From: an uncultured Prevotellaceae bacterium
GTDB taxonomy: Bacteria; Bacteroidota; Bacteroidia; Bacteroidales; Bacteroidaceae
Assembly: GCA_902786565.1 (NCBI GenBank)
Contig: CADACW010000033.1
Location: 1 to 38,699, forward strand
DNA length: 38,699 bases
Direction: 5' to 3'
Shown here piece after piece: positions 1 to 9,300 of the stretch. The notes beneath the pieces were generated by a model that made no database searches, was not told where the DNA came from, and saw only the letters and a program-made list of their open reading frames with translations. A program made the position numbers and the translations under genes. How positions within the stretch are numbered: position 1 is the first letter of the stretch; each line of letters starts with the position of its first letter.

Positions 1-135
1 TGCCACTTATCTCCGAGATAAAAGGCACTTATCTCCGAGATAAAAGGCACTTATCTCTGAGTCCGCTTTACCCTCCCTTTGGCAATGTAAAGTATTTTCT
101 ATTTCCGTCCCTGCTTGCGCAGCTGATGCCCCGTA
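1..135. repeat. Left copy of a flanking direct repeat
   Basis: Non-coding. From about 44 to 135 this stretch matches 38141-38229 in the same orientation, with scattered substitutions and a 4-nt length difference in the GGCAC/GGCATC part. Shared blocks include GAGTCCGCTTTACCCTCC, TGTAAAGTATTTTCT and CGTCCCTGCTTGCGCAGC. It begins with palindromic units (separate entry). Read on the minus strand it gives the spurious peptide tail CASRDGNRKYFT at both ends of the window. That is typical of an interspersed repeat that gets called as part of neighbouring ORFs. I see no coding function. Confidence 0.85.
7..57. repeat. Tandem palindromic 22-bp units
   Basis: TTATCTC-c-GAGATAA, a perfect 7-bp inverted repeat around one base, occurs at 7-21 and 29-43. 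The period is 22 bp with the spacer AAGGCAC, and a degenerate third unit starts at 51. One further copy is at 38128-38142. This could be a repetitive extragenic palindrome or a protein-binding site. The sequence alone does not decide between them. Confidence 0.8.
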
Positions 136-153
136 GGGGCCAGACAGCGGTAG

Positions 154-298
154 CCAGCCGTTTCAACGGCTGGGGAACGGCGGGAAGAATGGGGGATGCG
201 TGCCGTAGGTACGCGACCACACGGCAGCCAGGTCGCGTACCTAAAGGCACGCCCACCGCTGCGGTCATCGTCGTACCAGCCATTGAAACGGCTGGGGG
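154..298. repeat. Nested inverted repeats between the operon end and the left repeat
   Basis: Two near-identical palindromes bracket a large hairpin. The first is CCAGCCGTT-tc-AACGGCTGG at 154-173. The second is a CCAGCCATTGAAACGGCTGG variant at 276-295. Between them, arm GCGTGCC-g-TAGGTACGCGACC (198-218) pairs with 231-252 through GGTCGCGTACCTA, two extra A and GGCACGC. That gives roughly 20 paired bases around a 12-nt loop. No ORF here has coding character. It may be a REP/BIME-like element or an mRNA 3'-end structure for the giant gene that stops at 380. Confidence 0.75.
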
Positions 299-300
299 AT

Positions 301-365
301 AAGAAAAGCGGCGCTTGTCTTGGAGATAACAGCCGGTTATCTGCCATACAAGCGCCGCTTATCTT
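301..365. repeat. Long inverted repeat just after the 3823-aa gene, possible transcript 3' end
   Basis: AAGCGGCGCTTGT at 306-318 is perfectly complementary to ACAAGCGCCGCTT at 348-360. The stem extends outward to 301-365 with one mismatch. An inner 7-bp stem, AGATAAC (324-330) with GTTATCT (336-342), is stacked inside. The element lies 15 nt beyond the stop codon of the last operon gene, where a terminator or 3' stabiliser would be expected. No U-tract follows the stem on the minus strand, so it is not a textbook intrinsic terminator. Confidence 0.6.
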
Positions 366-379
366 AAAAAGGTGGGGGA

Positions 380-3300
380 TTATTCTTTCTTCTTTCCTAT
401 CACCACATTCGTGTCACCTGTCACCTTGGCGTCGTTGCCACCGCCGAAGACGTTGCCACGAATGTCCACGCCCTTCACGTCGTGGGTGCGTTCTTCGTCG
501 GTGGTTTCCTGGTCTTCGTAGACGTCGTCAGTCGTCGTCTGGGTCTGTTGGCCACTGGTCTGCACGCTCTTCGTCAGCGGTGTCTTGAAGACGACCGTGT
601 TGCCTATCTCCGTGCCGATGTAGACGAATGTGCTGCCATCCACCTCGGCGGCGTTGCCTCCGCCGAACACCTTGTTGATGCCGCCTATGCTGCCGCTCTT
701 GTGTGGGGGCAGATAGACGCTGACATTCTTCGTCTCTGTTATTCGCTCGTTGTCTTCGTCCAAGACGAAGTCCCATTTTCCGGTCTTGGCGTTGTAGGTG
801 CGCTTGTACTCGTTGAAGCTGAGGGTCTTGTCACCGGTCTTGCTGGCCGTCGTCGAGCCGTCTGCATAGGTGAAGCCCTCCTTCCATCGTCCCTCGCACA
901 CGTTGATGTTCACATGGGTGTCGCCCGTCACCTTTGCCGGCTGTCCGTAGCCGCCGCCGTAGACCTCGCCGATGCTGGTGAAGGAGCGCACATTCAGCGT
1001 CGGACCGTCTTGGCGCCCCTGCGAGTGGTCGCTGTCATCAATCCAAGGTGCTGTGTAGGGCGCCTGGTTGCCGCCGCCGTAGAGTTGTCCGATGATGACG
1101 GGCTTGCAGCCGGTCTCCTCGATGTTCACCTTTATGGTGCCGTGGATGAAGCCGTCGACGTTGTTGCCGCCGAACACGCGGTCGTAGGAGCCGTTGGTGA
1201 TGGTCAGCTCCACGTTGCCCTCAATTTCGGCGTCCATGGCTCCGCCGTAGGCCGCCTTCAGACCCGGTATGCAGGCCATCATCAACTTGGCCTCGGCATC
1301 CATCGGGGCGCTCTTGCCGCCGCCGTAGGCCTCGTCGACATCGAACGAACAGCCGCTCTCGTCCTCCAGCATCGTCACCGCCGAAATGCGCACGTTGCCC
1401 TTCGTGTTCGAGCCGCCATACACTCGGTGTACCTTGCCGCCGTGGATGTTCATATTGGCCTCACCCGTGCCGTAGCTGTAGTTGGCCACGCGCAGTTCCT
1501 TGGTGGCAGCACCTTTGCTGGCATCCGTCGATGTCTCGTTGGCTGAATAGTCCTTGTAGCCCACGTTGGCTCCCGGGTTGACCGAGCCGTCAGGCAACTT
1601 GTCCTTACCGTTACCGCCTCCGAAGGCCTCGTCGATCTCGAATGTGCCGTTGATCTCCACCGCCGTGGCGGGCACGGAGGCCGCATTGCCTCCGCCATAC
1701 ACTTGGCGGATACTGGTAAATTTGCAGCCGTCGATGGTGACCTTTGCCTTTGCGTTGTCAGCCGTCGGCATGTATGCCGCCAGGTTGCCGCCGCCATAGA
1801 CGGCCTCCACGTCGTAGTGTGTCAGCCGCTTGGCATTCTCCACGGCTTCCACGGCAGGCGTCTCTCCGCTGGCCTCCACCGCATCGGTATTGGCTATTTG
1901 TGTGGCATCCTCATTCTGTGTTGCATAGACATGCACATCCACCGAGCCCTTAGGCGAGCCGTTCATATCGTTGCACCCGAATATCTGGTGCACGATGCCG
2001 CCCTTGTCCTTGCCTGCCAGCCCTTCGTTCAGGCTGACCTCGACATCGCCACCCACCTGTCCGGCCATGTGGATGTTGTCGGCATCGCGGGGGTCGGTGC
2101 TTCCCTTGCCGCCACCGTAGACGCTGCCGTAGTAGTAGGCCTTGGTGCCCGTGCCGACCTTCGTGCCGACGCTGCCGCCGGTGATGCTGATGGTGGCACC
2201 GCCGGACAGCGTGCCCAGTTCTCCGCCGCCATAGACGTTGCTCTTGATTTGCCCGCCCGTGATGGTCAGCGTCGTAGTCTTTGCCTTCGCCAAGTCCTTC
2301 CAGTGAGGCAGCAGGTTGCCGTCAAGACCGTCGAGACGGCCCATGCAGCCTGCAAACACGTTGCCGCCCTTGGTGTAGAGCACGTGGTTGCGGTAGTCGA
2401 ACTCGGTCAGGGGGATGTTGTGGGCCACCTTGTCGATGGTGGCACCGGGGGCGTAATAGGTATATTCATGGTCGTTGCCAATGGTGCCGCCACTGATGCT
2501 GATGGTGATGTGGCCGTGGGTCACGCCTTCGGCATCAGCGGGTACGTAATTGTCCGCGCCACCTACGATTTGCTTCTTGCCGTCGGGAATCTCCAGGCCA
2601 TACTTGGGGTTAGGTGTCGTGCCGTCGCTCAGCGTCGACGGCACGAGGTAGGTGCCCACCGAGCCCAGTCGCCCGCCACCGTAGATGCTGCCGAGCATAG
2701 TGCCGGCCTTGATGTCTATCTGGACGTTGCCGCACACGCCGCCCGCCGTCAGGGCATCGCCGCCAAAGCCACGGCCGCCGCCAAAGATGTTGCCGTCAAC
2801 GTAGCTGGTGCCCCAGGTGCCAATGTAGGGTGCGTCGGTCGTGGTCACCGCATCGTCGCCCTCGCCGGTCGTGGTTTCCACCTTGTCGATGGTCACCTTC
2901 GCGTCGCCGAGGACGTGGCCGTCCTCACCGCCGCCGAACACCGAGCCGTAGATGCGGGCCGTGCCCTTGATGGTCACCTCCGTATTGTTGACGTTGGTCC
3001 AGTCGTTGAAGAAAGTGCGCTGGTCGCCCTTGCCCGCTCCGAAGACGTAGCAGGTGACAGGGTGCGCCTGTATCTGGCTGACGCTGCGCGGCACGCCGAG
3101 CGTTCCGCCCGACATGATAATCTCGCACTTGCCCTTGCCATCCTCTATACTCAGTCCGTTGCCCACGTCGGTCATCTCGTTGCCGCCGTAGATGCTGGTC
3201 AGGATATGGCCGCCCGTCACCTCCACCTTCGTGTTACCCTCCACGCGGCCTGCCGTGCGCAGCCACTTGCCGGGGGCGTAGGGATAGTAGCCCGAGCCGC

Positions 3301-6300
3301 CACCGAACACATTGCCGAAGAACGTATGGCCGTCGGTGGCCGTGGTGTAGCCGCCACGTGAGTCGTAGCCCTCGACGTTGGCAAAGATGTCATGGGGCCG
3401 GTAGGGATAGGTATAGTCCCATGATGCGCACTCCATGTCCTCGTCGCCCTCCAGCTCATAGTCTATAGCGAACTTCTCCTCCGGGAACCGCTCCGTAGTG
3501 TTCTTGCCGCAGCCTATCTGTCCGCCGCTTATCTTCACCGACGTATTGCCTAAGACGTGGCCGTTCTCGCTGCCGCCATAGACAGAGCCTTTCACGAAGG
3601 CCTGCTCGCTGATGGTCACCTCCGTCTCGTTGACGTAGGCCAGCGTCTCCAGCTCGGCGAGCTTGTCATCCAGCTCGGCATCCGCGGCTATGGCCGCCTG
3701 CTTGCCGGCGTTGGTGATGGGCAGGCTCTTGTAGATTGGGTCGTTATAATATGGGTCGTTGGTGCCTCGGCCGGCACCGAACACGTGGCCGTAGTCGTCG
3801 GGGCCGCCAGCCGCCAGCATCGACATGCCATCGCGGCCTATCTCTGCCGAGCCGCTGATGGTGACCGTGGTCTTACCACCAGCAGTGCGTGTAATGGGTT
3901 TGCCCACCGGCACTTCCGGATGTTCCGTATGGTAAGTAGCATCTGCCTTGGTGAACGTACCCACCGAACCGATGTTACCACCGCCATAGACGTTGCCCAG
4001 CACTTTTGCATTAGCTGTAATGGTTACGTTGGCATCGCTGTTAACGGCACTTTCATCGCCACCACCATAAACGTTGCCGTCAATTTGGCAGTTGCCATTA
4101 ATAGTGATAGTTGCATCACCACTAACTGCACCCAAACCCTCTAATGATTCCCAAGTATAGCAGTACCATTTCCCGTCTTTCTGGAATGTAGGATTGTTTT
4201 TCGCATTGCTTGACGTCGTTCCTGGTGGCAACTCATTACTCCATGTATAGTAAATCTCATTACCAGAAGCATCTTTCTTGTAATCAAGGGTATTATTGGT
4301 TATCACACCAGCAAAGTCTCGAGCTGGGAAATAACTGTTGGTTGCGTTTTCCTTGTCATGGATACGGAACTGCGGAATGGATGCAGAATACCCGGCAGCG
4401 AATGCGGAGCCTGTGATATGAGTATCTCCTGTCAGCGTCGTTTCGACATCGCCATTGACATTGCCAAGGTTGCCACCGCCGTAGAAGTTTCCATTCACGG
4501 TACAGTCTTTAAGGAAGTTCGTTACTTTTCCTGTCGCCGTAGTACCAAATTGCGCCCATTGATAGTAGGCACGGACTACTGCTTGGTCTGTAGTACCATT
4601 TGAATTATTAAATACTTCAAATTCATATTCAGCATGATAGCCTTTGTTCGTCTTCGCATTATCGTCAGAGGCTTTAGACACAGAACTAATCGTATTAAGC
4701 GGATTAAAACCTGAGTAGCCATACCCATTCCATCCACTGGCAGACTGCGTTGGGAAAGGTGCATCACCATCTTTCTTCTGCTCTCTATAGTAGCTTGTAC
4801 CGCCATTACCGCCACCATAGAATTCACCAAAGGTGGAGCCCGTAGCATGGGTTGTTACGGTTTTATATTCACTTGTTGTTCCTAAAATACCAACCTTGGG
4901 ACCTCCGCAATACTTACCGACACGGCTATGGTCAATGGTAACATCGATTTTTCCAAGTACAGGAAGGGAAGCATTGATACCTCCACCATAGAATTCATCG
5001 ATGATGGCATGGTCAATCTTAAAGGTAATATCACCTGAAATCTGTTCCATACCAGCACCTGCTATAGTGCCGAATCGGCCACCGTTAATGTAGCAGTGAG
5101 GATTGTCTACATTAGCAACGATGGTACGATAAATGCCAGATAGATAAAATTCAGGGAACTCTCCTCCTATCACATTAACAGCACAGTGACGAATCTTGGG
5201 GGTCGAACCTGTGTTGGTATGGGCACCTGGTGTAAAGCGTTTCATCCAGAAATGGCCACCCATAATGAAGTAGCTAGTTCTATCTGCAACACCATTATTA
5301 TTGGTCGAACCATATCTTACTACGATTTGTTCGAAATGTCCACCGTTAAGAATCACTGGAGCCTCAACCTTAGAGATATTTGCGTCATATTCAAACTGTG
5401 TTGTGTGCATGCAAGCAGTCTCCGTAATTTCAAAATGGCCTGCCGGCACCATGATACCGATGGCCCAAGCCTTGTTGTCTGGACGAATAGCGAGACCTAA
5501 TTCTGGAACTGACAAGAAATCGAAGCGTACAGGTTGAATACGTGGTCGGAGCAGGTCATCTCTAAACTGTAATTGCAGACAGAAGTCGGGTTCGTTATCA
5601 AGGTCGAAATCTGCACTCATCAGCGTGTATGGCCTTGCATTCGTTCCTGAATAGTTAACCACATTGCTACCATTCCTCACTTGAATATTTCCCACCAGCA
5701 CGACCGCTTGGTCATATACCGTCTTGCCTGCTGCCAAGTTAGAGAAGCTATCGCTCTTGATGGCATCTTGAATGCTGGTAAACACGGTTTGGTCTTGGAA
5801 GGTGTCAGGGAGCTTACCCGCTGGTGTAAATTCAGAGCCAGAGCCAATAGCAGCTGTTGCTACGTTAATACGGTCAACACTGTTGTCTGCATTACGCACA
5901 TAGACTGCTGTTCCCCAGTGAGCAGTAATAGTTATCTCTGTAACCCCCTCCGGCACATAGTAATAGCCACCCTGGGCAAACACACGGCCGCTAACACTGT
6001 ACTTGTCCTTGTCAGTACAGTATCTGTCAGCAAAGTTGTAGCCGCTTTCCCAGTTAGGGGTGAAAGTATGGTCGTATTCTATGCCGTCTGTATCAGTTCC
6101 TTTTTTGTCTGATATTTCTGTTCCTCCTATCACAGTGGTAATTTCCCATCCTGTTACCACCATATCAGTATAGTTATTTCCGTAGTGGGTAGCATGGACG
6201 TTGGAGGTAGGATCGCCAAAGAGTTCATTGTAGTAAGGCAGTTGCACTTTGTAGTAGCCATAATCGTGATTGGCCTCATCCATGTCGGTGATAGTTAGTG

Positions 6301-9300
6301 TAACCTCTTTGGATGACGCTGTACTGTTATGTGAACCAGGATTAACAGTTACTCTCAGTGTACCCAGGCTGTTTACAGGTGTCGGATTAATAACGGACGG
6401 ATATTTTCCCCATTTCTTAAGGATAGGATAGGGGGCAATGCTAGGGTCAAGCACCCATTTGGCAATGCCGACAGACTCCACATCGGCATCTGAGGGTGCA
6501 GTCCCATTTACACCGTTCACCCACCAGGTACACAGGCGGCGATTGCTGTTCAGAATGCTGCGATAGTACTCAAATCGCGTCAGGTATTTCTCTTCGGCGG
6601 GCCAGGAGCGATTATAGTTGTTGATGTTGTTGTAAACATTGTCAAATTCAGCCTCGCTACGGAAATAATTATAGTTGTTAATGGCATTGGTTCCGGAATT
6701 GTCTATCAGATTACCACCATAGACGGGGAAGGCACTTCCAGCACTAGCTCCGCTTATTTCGCCATAGAACATGCAATTGACGACAATGGTTTTGATGTCG
6801 TTCATCTTGGAGATTTGGTTGTTGCGCCCTACGATGCCACCCATCATCGAGCCGCCGCTAACCGTAGCATAGCTGTAGCAATTGATGACACGCGATGTGC
6901 CGTCAAGCAGGCCAACAATACTTCCTACATTGAGTGTTCCATTAATCGTACTGCCCTCCGTTGCCAGTACGCCACAGTTGTAGATGCGGGTGGCACCTGT
7001 AGCCTCGTTGCAGATGGCACCGACATTGCCGTCATCAGAACCGCTGCTGATGCTGACATTGTCGAGGATGACATTCTTGATGGTGGCGCCGCGGGCATAG
7101 CCGATGAGGGCGTGGGTAGCTCCGCTGATGGTGTTGAGCTGGCCGTCGATGGTGCCGGTGAAGGGCTTGGCACTGGTGCCTACGGAGCCATAGATGGTGA
7201 AGTCGGGAGCCAGCTTGTAGGTGCCGCCCATGTCAAGGATGTCGTAGGTGCTGTGGATTTCCTTCGTGGTGGTGGTGAAGCCCAGGTTCTGCTTGGCAGC
7301 ATCGGCATCGTCAGAAGCGAGGGGCGTCTGGAAGGTGGCGAACTCCTGCATCACCTTGTCGTGGTCGAAACGGGGCATAAGGCGCATGCTGCCGTCGCCG
7401 TCGCTAACGACCATAAACGTGGCGTTGGTGATGTTGAGCGTGGTATGGTCGTGGCCTGCTGCCGTCTGCTTCGTGCCAATGTTCTGCAGGCTGAGGGTGC
7501 TGGTCGAGCCAGTCCATACGCCGTTGGTGAGCGCTGAACCGGAGGTGTTGGCCGTCAGGTAGCGCAGGGGGTATGCCTGACTGCGTATTTGCAGGTTGTA
7601 GGGGTCGAAGCCGTTTCGTTCGTTGTCGTAGTTCTCTTGGTCGGTATCTTCCTTGCTTAGGGCATCGTCCTGTGCGCCCGTCTCGCCGGCATAGCGGTAG
7701 CCCATCTCGCGGTCGATGTTGAAGTTGGGCAGCAGCTGCCACAGCATCTTCTCGTCGAGGTTGTCCATGTCGGGCGTGTCACTCGTCGTACTGATGGTCG
7801 TGCCGTTCGTGGTGGCATATTTACCGTCCTGCACCAACAGGAATGCTGAGGCCGACGTGGCGTTCTCCGTAGCGGCACCACGGTAGGAGTTGGCAAAAGT
7901 GGGAAGCACGGTGTAGGTGACGTAGAAGTCGGATATGCTTGTTCCTTCAGGTGTGAAATCAAGTGACGTTTTTCTGTATTGCGGTTCTCCGCTGACAATA
8001 TACTTGTGATAGCCCGGCACCTTCGATGCCGTAGCGTACCACTGGTATTCCTGTACCATCGGGCTGTTGTACTTCTTACGCTGTTCCGCCTTTGCTGCCG
8101 TCAGCGGCATACGCATAATCTCCCAGCCATGTTGGTCAATGAGTATCAGCTGCGGGGTAAGCGAAGTAGCTTCGAAAGTGAGTTCTTCGCCCATGTTGAC
8201 GGTTTGGAAGGCATGTTCTTCCTTCCGATATTTCTTTCCCGTTGTGGCGGCTTTAGCCGCTACTGTCTCTCCTGTTTCTGGGTCTATGTGCTCTGCTACA
8301 GCATCATCATTATTAACCCAAGGCGCGGAGTTAGCCCATTCCTCATAGATGTGCCACCCCTTGGCTTCCACTTCCGCCTTCTGTGCAGCGTTAAGGGTGA
8401 CATCCCTTCCCACAGCGGTCACTTTGTTTTCCGCAGACAGCACGCCCGGAATGGGCATAGGCATATGCGAGGGATTGCCTTGCAGGGTCGGGTTGTTCTT
8501 CCAGTACATCTCAAAACTATCAACGGTGCGGCGCTCGTTGCCCTCGCCTTCGTCGGCAGTGTCACCATCACCATTTAGGTCTAAGGCAACGGGATGTAAG
8601 GTTCTCAAACGACATTGGTTTAGCGACTGCCCCAGAATCATGTACTCTGTAGCGAGGGTGCTGTTTGCAGGTTCACTTTCACTGTCACTGTCACCAGTTG
8701 TCAGAGGGTTATCGTTAGTGACACCAGTCACAATCTTATCATAACCGTCTGGCTGATAGGTGCGCAGATAGGAATGGAAGTTGCGGGTGGTGGAAGCGTC
8801 AATTTTATAGCTTGTCTGTGTCTGATACGAAGAGATTTTTACGTGATATGGGTCGAGGTCATCCTTGGTTAATGGGTTATTGGTAGGCTCAATATACCAA
8901 AGCCATCGGGTGCGGGTGCTGGCAACGCTTGCCAACTGCAACTCCCATCTTTCCGGACCATAGACGTACAGCGCGGCATCGCCGTTGCTGTAGGGGTAGA
9001 CGGCTTGTCGCTGCTCAGCGGGTCGGGTGTCCGAACCGTCCATTACGTCGTCCTCGCCGTTTTCCTGATAGAAGCTTTCACCGTTCAGATACCTCAGCCT
9101 GTAGGCGATGTTGTCTTTTCCCTCTATTCCGAGGCTGTTGCGACCGTCAAGGTCGAGTAGGTTGGTATTCACGTCATAAGTGACGTAGACATTGCCCGCA
9201 ACGCCCACGTCAACGAGGCTGGTGATTTCGTCTGTGGCAGCCACGGTGTAGGTGCCGGCAGACTCGGTAGCTGCTTGATAGTAGTGATAGGCCGACACGA

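Noticed and set aside
1-60. CRISPR array, because of regular 22-bp units
   Set aside because: Units are contiguous palindromes without unique spacers, and no cas gene is present.
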